Source of the DNA: Eubacteriaceae bacterium
GTDB lineage: Bacteria; Bacillota; Clostridia; Eubacteriales; Anaerofustaceae
DNA length: 7,239 nucleotides
Direction of reading: 5' to 3'
Assembly (NCBI GenBank): GCA_017613995.1
Contig: JAGACT010000019.1
Span: 1 to 7,239 of the forward strand
Positions 1 through 5,293 of the stretch are shown piece after piece (the first letter of the stretch is position 1; each line of letters starts with the position of its first letter). The position numbers and the translations under genes were made by a program. The notes below the pieces were generated by a model. That model had not been told where the DNA came from, searched no databases, and worked only from the letters and a program-made list of their open reading frames with translations.

Positions 1-2
1 AA

Positions 3-1301
3 CCCTATACGGATTACTATATCTGGAGGGACGGCAGGGGGAAGGGAAAGCTCCCCAACAACTGGGACAGCGTGTTCGGCGGGAAGGCCTGGAAATGGGA
101 CGACGTGAGGGGACAGTACTACCTGCACATCTTCGCCCCGGAGCAGGCGGACCTGAACATGGACAATCCCCTGGTGAGGGAAGAAGTCAAGAATATCATG
201 CGTTTCTGGCTGGATATGGGGGTGGACGGATTCAGGGAGGACGTCATTACCTTCATCTCCAAGAAGGAGGGCCTGCCGGACGACCGGCTGATGCCGGCTT
301 CCCGCGGTATCTTCCACTATTCCCACGGGCCCCGTCTCCACGAGTATCTTCAGGAGTTCCGGAGGGACGTGTTCAGCAAATACGACTGCCTGGTGCTGGC
401 GGAATCCCCCATGGTGACTCCCAGAAAGGCGCTGGAATACGTCACCGAGTCCGATGACAACGAGCTGGACATGATGATCCAGTTCGAGACCATGTGCGCC
501 GACTGCCTGTTCGTGGACTATATCAGGATGCCCTTCTCTCTAAGAAAGCTCAAGCGCCGTTTCTCCTCATGGCAGAACGCCCTGGAGGGCAGGGGCTGGA
601 ACATGCTGTATCTGGAGAACCATGACCATTCCAGGATCGTTTCCCGTTACGGCAGCGAGGAGTTCAGGGAAGAGAGCGCCAAACTGCTGGCGGCCTGCTA
701 CCTTTTCCAGAAGGGCACGCCCTTCATTTTCCAGGGGCAGGAGCTGGGGATGGTGAACTATCCCGCCGCATCGCTGGAGGATTACCAGGACGTGCAGACC
801 CTGAACACCCGCAGCACGCTGAGACCCGAAAGGAGGCTCAGGATCTATTCCAAGGCCTCCAGGGACCACTCCAGGACCCCGGTGCAGTGGAGCCCGGGAG
901 AGAACGCGGGCTTTTCCAGCGGTGAACCCTGGTTCCATGTGAACCCGAACTACACCTCGCTGAACGCAGAGGACCAGCTGAAGGATCCCGGCAGCGTGCT
1001 GAACTTCTACAGAAGGGCGGTGGAGCTCAGAAAGACTCTTTCCTGCGTCAGGGATGGCACATACACGGAATACATGCCCCTTTCCGGGAAATACTATGTC
1101 TACGCCCGGGAAGACGATGAACTGTCCCTTCTGGTGATCTGCCGGTTCTCTTCGGCTCCGGGACGTTTCCGTTCCCCGAAGGGCATCGACCTGAGGGAGT
1201 ATGAGCTGCTCCTGTCGAATTACGAAGACTGCGAATCATCATCGGGGGGCTTTGCCGCCCGTCCCTGGGAATGCAGGGTATATCTCAGACACAAAAAGTG
1301 A
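3..1301 (+). CDS. GH13 alpha-glucosidase, oligo-1,6-glucosidase type (5' partial)
   Basis: Hydrolyses terminal alpha-glucosidic bonds of small oligosaccharides (isomaltose, panose, possibly maltose or trehalose-6-phosphate), probably in the cytoplasm because nothing seen suggests export. The reading frame is open from base 3, so the N-terminus (roughly 130 residues of a usual ~550) and the first conserved GH13 region lie upstream of the window. Visible landmarks are PNNW near the start, YYLHIFAPEQADLN, and GVDGFREDVI with the nucleophile Asp at 240-242. LVLAES carries the acid/base Glu at 402-404, and ENHDHSR the third catalytic Asp at 624-626. They are followed by GTPFIFQGQELGM and SRDHSRTPVQW. 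All three catalytic acids are present. A Val follows the nucleophile Asp, as in alpha-1,6-preferring members rather than the Thr of maltases. The residue before the nucleophile is Glu where Met or Leu is usual. It ends in TGA just before a hairpin terminator. malL is the closest familiar name, but trehalose-6-phosphate hydrolase cannot be excluded without the missing part. Confidence 0.93.
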   Translation, partial: PYTDYYIWRDGRGKGKLPNNWDSVFGGKAWKWDDVRGQYYLHIFAPEQADLNMDNPLVREEVKNIMRFWLDMGVDGFREDVITFISKKEGLPDDRLMPASRGIFHYSHGPRLHEYLQEFRRDVFSKYDCLVLAESPMVTPRKALEYVTESDDNELDMMIQFETMCADCLFVDYIRMPFSLRKLKRRFSSWQNALEGRGWNMLYLENHDHSRIVSRYGSEEFREESAKLLAACYLFQKGTPFIFQGQELGMVNYPAASLEDYQDVQTLNTRSTLRPERRLRIYSKASRDHSRTPVQWSPGENAGFSSGEPWFHVNPNYTSLNAEDQLKDPGSVLNFYRRAVELRKTLSCVRDGTYTEYMPLSGKYYVYAREDDELSLLVICRFSSAPGRFRSPKGIDLREYELLLSNYEDCESSSGGFAARPWECRVYLRHKK

Positions 1302-1311
1302 TGTCCGTATG

Positions 1312-1341
1312 AAAGGGGCGCTGCCGCGGCAGCGCCCCTTT
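1312..1341. terminator. Bidirectional hairpin terminator between the GH13 gene and birA
   Basis: A perfect GC-rich inverted repeat: 1312-1325 pairs with 1328-1341 around a GC centre (in practice about 13 bp with a 4-base loop). It sits 10 bases after the GH13 stop and 3 bases after the birA stop of the opposite strand. The stem carries AAA at one end and TTT at the other, so RNA from either strand ends the stem in U residues. The U tract is short (TTTGTTT on the plus strand), so efficiency is uncertain, but the placement between convergent genes fits a shared terminator. Confidence 0.8.
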
Positions 1342-1344
1342 GTT

Positions 1345-2322
1345 TCAGTGCTTTCTTTCCCTTACGCTGACCTCTCCGCTGGAGAGCTTTTCCGTGGTCC
1401 CGTCGTCATATCGCACGATGAGGCCCAGATCGTCCGCCACATCCACCGCCGTGGCTTCCGCGCGGATCTTTCCTCCGTTCATGATGTTTATCCTCCTGCC
1501 GAGAAGATACATGCGCCTGCGGTATTCGTCCAGGCAGTCCCGGCGGTCATCCGAACGGTAAACGTCCATTATCCGGTCCAGTATCCCTGCCGCGAGACGG
1601 CAGCTGAGCATGTTGCCGGGGGAGCTGCGGTAGAGGCTCCCTGCGGTCTCGACGATTTCCTCCGGAAAGCCTCCGGAAGGGATGTCTATGTTGATGCCGA
1701 TGCCGATGACGGCATAGCCCAGCCTGCCGCTCTCGCTTTCCACCGCACCTTCGGTGAGTATGCCGCAGATCTTCCTCCCGCCCATCATGACGTCGTTCAC
1801 CCACTTGATGCAGGTGGATATGCCGCATATCTCCTCTATGGTGCGGGACACGCACACGGCGGTGAAGGCAGTCATTGCCGCCATGTCCCTGACGTCCGAA
1901 TCGGGCCGTATCAGAAGGCTCATGTACAGTCCGCTGCCTATGGGGGAATAGAAGCTGCGTCCCATCCTGCCCCTGCCGGCGGTCTGTTCCAGGGCGATCA
2001 CGACCTTTCCCTCCGGTATTCCGTCCTCGGCCATTTTCTTCAGCACGGTGTTGGTGGAAGTTAGGCAGCGGTGCACCTCTATGTCCAGTTCTCCGTGCCT
2101 GAGAAACTGCCTGATGCCGGACACGCTCAGCACGTTCTCGGTCCCCATGAGGCGGTAGCCCAGCTTCGGCACCGATTCTATCTGGTAGCCCCTTTCCCGG
2201 AGGGAGCGCACCGCTTTCCACACGGCGGTGCGGGATACGCACAGGTCCGAAGCCATGTCCTGCCCGGAAACGAATTCCGTGCCGCTCTCCCAGAGTATTC
2301 TGAATACTTCGTCTTTGATCAT
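1345..2322 (-). CDS. birA: Bifunctional biotin-[acetyl-CoA-carboxylase] ligase / biotin operon repressor
   Basis: Makes biotinyl-5'-AMP from biotin and ATP and transfers biotin to the acceptor lysine of carboxylases. With the adenylate bound it represses biotin genes. The protein is 325 residues, the usual size for the long, regulatory form. Residues ~5-60 form a winged helix-turn-helix (helix around VSRTAVWKAVRSL, wing around KLGYRL). The ligase core has the biotin/ATP loop GRGRMGR (116-122), KWVND (173-177), GRKICGILTE with the catalytic-type Lys184, and GIGINI (207-212). The C-terminal small barrel ends in LSSGEVSV. KWVND replaces the more common KWPND. The ATG at 2322 is preceded by GGGAGG at good spacing and lies inside the end of bioY (ATGA overlap), so translation is probably coupled. 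The frame stays open upstream of this ATG, but that stretch is out-of-frame bioY sequence. The HTH makes this the likely regulator of the operator upstream of bioY, closing an autoregulatory loop. Confidence 0.97.
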   Translation of the reverse strand: MIKDEVFRILWESGTEFVSGQDMASDLCVSRTAVWKAVRSLRERGYQIESVPKLGYRLMGTENVLSVSGIRQFLRHGELDIEVHRCLTSTNTVLKKMAEDGIPEGKVVIALEQTAGRGRMGRSFYSPIGSGLYMSLLIRPDSDVRDMAAMTAFTAVCVSRTIEEICGISTCIKWVNDVMMGGRKICGILTEGAVESESGRLGYAVIGIGINIDIPSGGFPEEIVETAGSLYRSSPGNMLSCRLAAGILDRIMDVYRSDDRRDCLDEYRRRMYLLGRRINIMNGGKIRAEATAVDVADDLGLIVRYDDGTTEKLSSGEVSVRERKH

Positions 2323-2906
2323 TTCGTATGCCTCCCGACCATAGGATAGATCCTTTTCGATATGAGAGCCGCGGCGGCGATCTTGGCCGCGTCGGCGGGG
2401 ATGTATGGTATCACGCACCATGACAGGGCCGCCCCCAGGCTCACGGGTCCGGCGGTGCGCATATATACCAGCGTAAACCATGCCGTGCCGAAGGCATAGC
2501 ACGCCGTTATTCCCAGGGCCATCGAGAGCATCAGTACTCCGATGCTGCGGCCGAAGCGTGCAGGCAGATATCCGGACAGAGCCGCCGTGGCGAAAAATCC
2601 CAGAATATATCCTCCCGTAACTCCGAACAGCACCGCGGCCCCGGCCCTGAATCCCGAGAACACAGGAAAACCGAATGCGCCCAGAAGAACGTACAGCACG
2701 AGGCTCATGATGCCCGTCCCCGGGCCGAAAACGGAAGATACGAGGCACACCGCGAAGGTCTGCAGCGTGAAAGGTATCGCCGAGGGTATACTGATCCAGG
2801 AGCACACCGTGATGACGGCTGTGCAGATCCCGCAGCGGACAAGCGTCAGCACATCGGGCCGGCGGGTCTTTTTTTCAGCTGTGCATGTCCCTTCTGTCTG
2901 TTTCAT
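2319..2906 (-). CDS. bioY: Biotin transporter BioY (ECF S component)
   Basis: Substrate-binding membrane subunit for high-affinity biotin uptake, normally working with the shared energy-coupling module (EcfA/EcfA'/EcfT), which is not encoded here. The protein is 195 residues, typical for the family, with a short charged N-terminus then about six hydrophobic segments. Family signatures are IPFTLQTFAVCLVSSVFGP (44-62), LYVLLGAFGFPVFSGF (71-86), FGVTGGYILGF (94-104, with V where P is usual in GPTGGY), and a C-terminal IPADAAKIAAAAL segment (169-181). The last contains the Asp and Lys that follow the BioY pattern. ATG at 2906 is preceded by CGGAGGA at ideal spacing. It is the first gene of a two-gene operon with birA (4-base overlap), behind a BirA-type operator. 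No biotin synthesis genes are in view, so this unit looks built for scavenging biotin. Confidence 0.96.
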   Translation of the reverse strand: MKQTEGTCTAEKKTRRPDVLTLVRCGICTAVITVCSWISIPSAIPFTLQTFAVCLVSSVFGPGTGIMSLVLYVLLGAFGFPVFSGFRAGAAVLFGVTGGYILGFFATAALSGYLPARFGRSIGVLMLSMALGITACYAFGTAWFTLVYMRTAGPVSLGAALSWCVIPYIPADAAKIAAAALISKRIYPMVGRHTK

Positions 2907-2927
2907 GATGTTCCTCCGATTTCGGCT

Positions 2928-2956
2928 ATGTTAACACACAGGGCGGAAATTGTCAA
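2928..2956 (-). promoter_or_regulatory. Sigma-70 type promoter of bioY-birA
   Basis: Read on the minus strand: a perfect -35 TTGACA (2956-2951), a 17-base spacer, and -10 TAACAT (2933-2928, four of six consensus positions). Transcription would begin around 2921, about 15 bases before the bioY ATG and just ahead of its GGAGGA ribosome site, giving a very short leader. The -35 box lies inside one arm of the BirA operator, which explains how repression would work. The assignment rests on pattern and position only. Confidence 0.7.
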
Positions 2957-2981
2957 CCGAATATCCTTATAAGGTTAACGG
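2950..2981. promoter_or_regulatory. BirA operator upstream of bioY
   Basis: Interrupted palindrome: arm TTGTCAACC (2950-2958), 14-base AT-rich spacer, arm GGTTAACGG (2973-2981). The inner seven bases of the arms (GTCAACC and GGTTAAC) are complementary with one mismatch. This matches the known BirA box layout of two GTTAAC-like arms about 14-15 bases apart. The proximal arm contains the -35 box of the bioY promoter, so biotinyl-AMP-bound BirA dimer would block RNA polymerase. A further GTTAAC at 2930-2935 overlaps the -10 box. Confidence 0.85.
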
Positions 2982-2990
2982 TTCGGATCG

Positions 2991-3017
2991 AAAAAGCCCC
3001 GCGCGGCAGCGCGGGGC
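2991..3017 (-). terminator. Intrinsic terminator of the GH3-family gene
   Basis: Nine-base perfect GC stem GCCCCGCGC (2996-3004) / GCGCGGGGC (3009-3017) with a four-base loop. On the minus strand it is followed directly by TTTTT (2995-2991). It starts 7 bases after the TAA of the GH3-family gene and insulates the bioY operator and promoter from transcription coming through that gene. Confidence 0.9.
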
Positions 3018-3024
3018 ATCGTGT

Positions 3025-4209
3025 TTACTGTTCGATTATGCGGTTCATGAAAAATTCTTCCTTTTCGGGGCTGTCCAGTATCCTCACGGGCTTAACCTGG
3101 GTGGGTGCGGTGCCCTTTTGGATCCTCGAGAGCCTCCATTCTTCGTGGGTCCCGGGCTTCTGGTTAAGTATCCCGAGATGGCCTATGGCCAGATTGAAGC
3201 GGAAGCGGTCGTAGAGCTTGCTGATCTGCCTCATATCCTCTTCGGCTGCGTCGGAGTATACGCTCAGATCGGCTCCCCCGCTGTTTTCCGTCACCAGCAC
3301 GTAACTGGCGGGATGGTTGTCGTAGTTGATATGTATGACCCAGTTGTCGACTCTGCAGCCGGATCGTTTCTCGAGCCTTCTTACGAGTTCGGACAGATCC
3401 TCCTCGCTGGTCTTTTCTCCGCAGAGGCTGACCGGATGACCCTTTCTGCGGGCGAAGGATATGATCGGGCACCCGTTCATGTAGCCCTCGCATTTTATGA
3501 TATCCCCGATGCGGTAGCGGTACAGGCCCGCCTGGTTCGTGATCACTATCTCGTACTCCCCGCCGGGGACCAGTTCGTCGAGGGAAAGGATCTTCTCCTC
3601 GACCTCCTTGGGAATGAACTCAAAGTAGCAGCTCTCCACCACCAGCAGTCTGTTTTCGCTCTCCAGCTCATAGGGCGCAGCGAAAAGTCCCTCGCTGGCT
3701 CCGTGGATGGCAAAGTCGAAGGGGATTCCTGCCGCGATCTTTCTTACCTCGTTGGAGTAGGCGGTGTAGATAGTGCCGGAGATGCCGTAAATCACGGACA
3801 TGTTGGGCCAGAGGCGCTTAAGCAGGGTCTCATCAAAACCCTTTTCGAATTCGGCGCGAAGCTCCGCAGCTCTTTCGGGATTTGGCTTTATGTAGCGCAT
3901 CATCTCTTCTCTGATCTCGGGCTTCGGTCTTGCCAGGTCGTTCATGGTGCCGTGCTCTATGTCGTACACAAGGATCTCCCAGTACTGCATCATGTACGCC
4001 ATCAGTTCCTGGATGACGGAGAAGAACACGCTGAAGACGTACATCGTGTTCGGATCCTCCAGCGCGAAACGCAGGATACGGTAGTAGACGGCCATGTCGT
4101 CCACCCTGAACAGATGGTCGCAGGGCACGTTGAGCAGATACGGATAGATGAAGCCCAGCTGTTTGGCCGTGGTCTCGGGCACGTTCGTGGCGCTGCGGCC
4201 GTCTGGCAA
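3025..4209 (-). CDS. C-terminal part of GH3-family protein (394 codons after the premature stop)
   Basis: Continues in the same frame as the N-terminal piece; a TTG at 4209, two codons after the TAA, is the first possible start, with no convincing ribosome site seen. Family marks: RFALEDPNTMYVFSVFFSVIQELMAY (48-73), YGISGTIYTAY (141-151), GASEGLFA (170-177), the characteristic AGLYRYRIGDIIKCEGY (227-243), and FARRKGHPVSLCGEKTSEEDL (252-272). Most of the active-site surface is here, but the ATP-binding loop is in the upstream piece, so independent activity is unlikely. It ends in TAA just before a strong terminator. Confidence 0.8.
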   Translation of the reverse strand: MPDGRSATNVPETTAKQLGFIYPYLLNVPCDHLFRVDDMAVYYRILRFALEDPNTMYVFSVFFSVIQELMAYMMQYWEILVYDIEHGTMNDLARPKPEIREEMMRYIKPNPERAAELRAEFEKGFDETLLKRLWPNMSVIYGISGTIYTAYSNEVRKIAAGIPFDFAIHGASEGLFAAPYELESENRLLVVESCYFEFIPKEVEEKILSLDELVPGGEYEIVITNQAGLYRYRIGDIIKCEGYMNGCPIISFARRKGHPVSLCGEKTSEEDLSELVRRLEKRSGCRVDNWVIHINYDNHPASYVLVTENSGGADLSVYSDAAEEDMRQISKLYDRFRFNLAIGHLGILNQKPGTHEEWRLSRIQKGTAPTQVKPVRILDSPEKEEFFMNRIIEQ

Positions 4210-4212
4210 CGT

Positions 4213-4713
4213 TTAGTTGAAGTCCATGAAGCTCCCTCTCCCCGGTTTCAGGGCCTTTCCCTCGGTATTTCTTTTATATCTGTCCGCCATGGCCATCATG
4301 GTGGTCAGGGTGTGCTTTTTGTAAAGCCGCGCAATATTCTGGGTCAGGGGGATGAACTTGGGCACACCGGTGGTCCCGGATGTCTGGGAATAGCCTATAA
4401 GGGGATATGAGGTCAGCAGGTCTTCGGTGTTCTCGTTTATCATGCGGTCCACGTAGGGACGGTAGTCTTCAAAGGTGGTGAGAGGTACTTTTGCGCGGAA
4501 TTCCTCCACTGTCCTGATGTCCCTGAAGCCGTACTTGCGTCCGTATTCGCAGTTTTCTCCCGCCCTGAGGATCTTTCTGAGAAGCTTTTCGTTTCTGAGC
4601 CGCGCGTTATGCGTATTGCGCTTAAGGGAGGCCAGGTCCATGTAGCCCTTGAGCACCATGCCTTTCATCAGAAGATACGTGATCAGGTTTCTGAATATAA
4701 AAACCGACAGCAT
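4213..4713 (-). CDS. N-terminal part of GH3-family protein (166 residues, ends at premature TAA)
   Basis: This is the piece that would be translated if the TAA at 4215-4213 is real. It has a hydrophobic start (residues 1-25), a basic helical stretch (~30-50), the GRKYGFRDI region (59-66) and VPLTTFEDYRPYVDRM (76-91). The adenylate-forming P-loop TSGTTGVPKFIPLT follows (111-124), and the piece stops after SFMDFN. Alone it lacks the tight-turn and acceptor-binding regions and should not be catalytic. The start is uncertain. The ATG at 4713 is the first start codon in the open frame, but GGAGGA abuts it directly, too close for a good ribosome site. Met16 (4668) or Met19 (4659) are alternatives without a clear ribosome site. 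A better GGAGGAGG lies at 4755-4748 before an out-of-frame GTG. Confidence 0.75.
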   Translation of the reverse strand: MLSVFIFRNLITYLLMKGMVLKGYMDLASLKRNTHNARLRNEKLLRKILRAGENCEYGRKYGFRDIRTVEEFRAKVPLTTFEDYRPYVDRMINENTEDLLTSYPLIGYSQTSGTTGVPKFIPLTQNIARLYKKHTLTTMMAMADRYKRNTEGKALKPGRGSFMDFN

Positions 4714-4816
4714 TCCTCCGGGAACATCCGGTCCGCCGGAAACACTGTCCTCCTCCGTTTCAAACTTTGTTTTGTTCGGCTGCCGTTAATTATGCGGCTG
4801 GCACTGCTGAAAACTG

Positions 4817-4853
4817 GGATCCGTACAAATCCGGATCCTTTGTGCAGATTATA
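4817..4853 (-). promoter_or_regulatory. Candidate promoter -10 and leader hairpin of the GH3-family gene
   Basis: On the minus strand a perfect TATAAT occurs at 4853-4848, about 135 bases before the ATG at 4713. The position for a -35 box (4876-4871, TTTTTA at 17 bases) is poor. Just downstream, in what would be the 5' end of the mRNA, is a 7-base hairpin GGATCCG (4817-4823) / CGGATCC (4832-4838) with an 8-base loop. A second TATAAT on the same strand (4943-4938) also lacks a -35. The promoter call is weak; the hairpin is directly visible. Confidence 0.35.
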
Positions 4854-4921
4854 CTCCAGAGGAGGTGATATAAAAAAGCTTTACGGGAAAGATTGATATC
4901 GAAATCAGCCCGATTTGTACG
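4822..4921. repeat. Separated inverted repeat CGTACAAATC / GATTTGTACG
   Basis: CGTACAAATC at 4822-4831 recurs as its exact complement at 4912-4921, with 80 bases between. Allowing one mismatch the match extends to CGTACAAATCNGG. The two copies flank the best minus-strand TATAAT (4848-4853). This layout could be a pair of regulator sites; the fused HTH protein encoded downstream is one candidate. Function is not shown by the sequence. Confidence 0.5.
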
Positions 4922-4961
4922 ATGCCGGCTTAAAGAAATTATAAATAGTATGCAAAAATGA

Positions 4962-4990
4962 TTGACACCCGGTATCCGAAGTGCTATCAT
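4962..4990 (+). promoter_or_regulatory. Strong sigma-70 type promoter for the T-box transcript
   Basis: -35 TTGACA (4962-4967), exactly 17 bases, -10 TATCAT (4985-4990, five of six). Transcription should start near 4996-4998, about a dozen bases before the first paired bases of the T-box stem I. A near-consensus promoter in front of a leader that stops transcription by default is the normal T-box arrangement: initiation is constitutive and control is exerted at the terminator. Confidence 0.88.
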
Positions 4991-4996
4991 CTGCAC

Positions 4997-5274
4997 AATA
5001 ACAATTAAAGGCAATGACGAAGACGGCCGTACAGGCTATCCTTCAGAGAGCCGGCGGCAGCTGGAAAGCCGGCAGGGGAATATGTACAGTGGCTTATCAC
5101 TTCCGAGCCGGAGCCCGAAAGACCCGTGTCAAGTAGGCGTTTCCCGTGGATGCTGCGTGAACGCATAGGGATTGATGGATCCCGAAGAGCGGCAGGTTCT
5201 TCCTGCAATTTGAGTGGTACCGCGAGTGTTTATCACCCGTCTCAAAGTTTTTATTGAGACGGGTGTATTTTTTT
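4997..5274 (+). promoter_or_regulatory. T-box riboswitch, isoleucine (ATC) specifier
   Basis: Leader RNA that senses uncharged tRNA. Stem I: base GGC (5010-5012)/GCC (5107-5109), a UGA/GA kink-turn, helix GAAG (5019-5022)/CTTC (5100-5103), then the specifier loop with ATC at 5096-5098 followed by the conserved purine A. The upper part has GTACA (5029-5033)/TGTAC (5083-5087), the AGAGAG bulge (5045-5050) and a CCGGC/GCCGG apical stem (5051-5055/5068-5072). Stem III is GCAGG/CCTGC (5192-5196/5202-5206). The T-box is TGAGTGGTACCGCG (5211-5224). In the antiterminator, TTTGAG (5209-5214) pairs with CTCAAA (5241-5246) and GCG (5222-5224) with CGT (5238-5240). The TGGT of the bulge reads a tRNA end of ACCA, so discriminator base A, which fits tRNA-Ile and not tRNA-Trp or tRNA-Gly. 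Low charging of tRNA-Ile should turn on the downstream gene. Confidence 0.95.
5234..5274 (+). terminator. Regulated terminator of the T-box leader
   Basis: Twelve-base perfect stem CACCCGTCTCAA (5234-5245) / TTGAGACGGGTG (5254-5265), loop AGTTTTTA, then TATTTTTTT with seven uninterrupted Ts at 5268-5274. Its 5' arm shares CGTCTCAA with the antiterminator, so the two folds exclude each other. It ends 19 bases before the GTG start of the downstream gene and just before its ribosome site. Confidence 0.95.
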
Positions 5275-5293
5275 CAATGGGAGGATTATTAAA

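Larger units (their letters stand above)
3025..4713 (-). pseudogene. GH3-family (acyl-acid amido synthetase-like) gene interrupted by one in-frame TAA
   Basis: Full extent of a GH3-superfamily gene (562 codon positions before the final stop, close to the usual bacterial length). GH3 enzymes adenylate a carboxylic acid with ATP; the plant members join it to an amino acid. Bacterial substrates are largely unknown. The reading frame is unbroken except for a TAA at 4215-4213 (codon 167). Both sides stay in the same frame, so this is a point nonsense change, not an indel, and no domain is missing. The N-terminal half has the ATP-binding SGTTG loop; the C-terminal half has GASEG, AGLYRYRIGD and EKTSEED. 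Either the gene is recently inactivated, the base is a sequencing or assembly error, or two pieces are made separately. The absence of other damage favours a very recent event or an error. A terminator follows the gene and a divergent promoter lies upstream. Confidence 0.85.
4714..4961. other. Divergent intergenic region upstream of the GH3-family gene
   Basis: No gene is supported here. It holds the candidate minus-strand -10 and hairpin noted separately and a 10-base inverted repeat, CGTACAAATC at 4822-4831 and its complement at 4912-4921. It also has an exact AGGAGGTGAT (4860-4869) with no start codon behind it, and a minus-strand GGAGGAGG-ACA-GTG (4755-4743) opening a 20-codon frame that ends in TGA at 4685-4683, inside the GH3 start. 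It is more AT-rich than the genes on either side, as expected of a double promoter region. Confidence 0.6.

Noticed and set aside
1201..2064. Plus-strand open frame running from the end of the GH13 gene across birA
   Set aside because: It crosses the terminator and is antisense to the well-supported birA gene; no domain is recognisable.
2323..2805. Open minus-strand frame upstream of the birA ATG, which would extend BirA by 161 residues
   Set aside because: It is the out-of-frame shadow of bioY. The birA ATG at 2322 has its own ribosome site and gives a protein of normal length starting right at the HTH.
2950..4410. Long plus-strand open frame antisense to the GH3-family gene
   Set aside because: The minus strand carries the GH3 motifs and a matching terminator. 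The plus-strand product resembles no family and has no ribosome site.
4893..4961. Small plus-strand TTG-started frame of about 23 codons after the AGGAGGTGAT site
   Set aside because: The ribosome site is some 24 bases away, too far to serve this start, and the peptide has no recognisable features.
5091..5099. Alternative T-box specifiers such as GGC (Gly) at 5091-5093 or TTA (Leu)
   Set aside because: The kink-turn and GAAG/CTTC helix fix the triplet as ATC with the following A. The TGGT bulge also fits an A discriminator, which excludes glycine.
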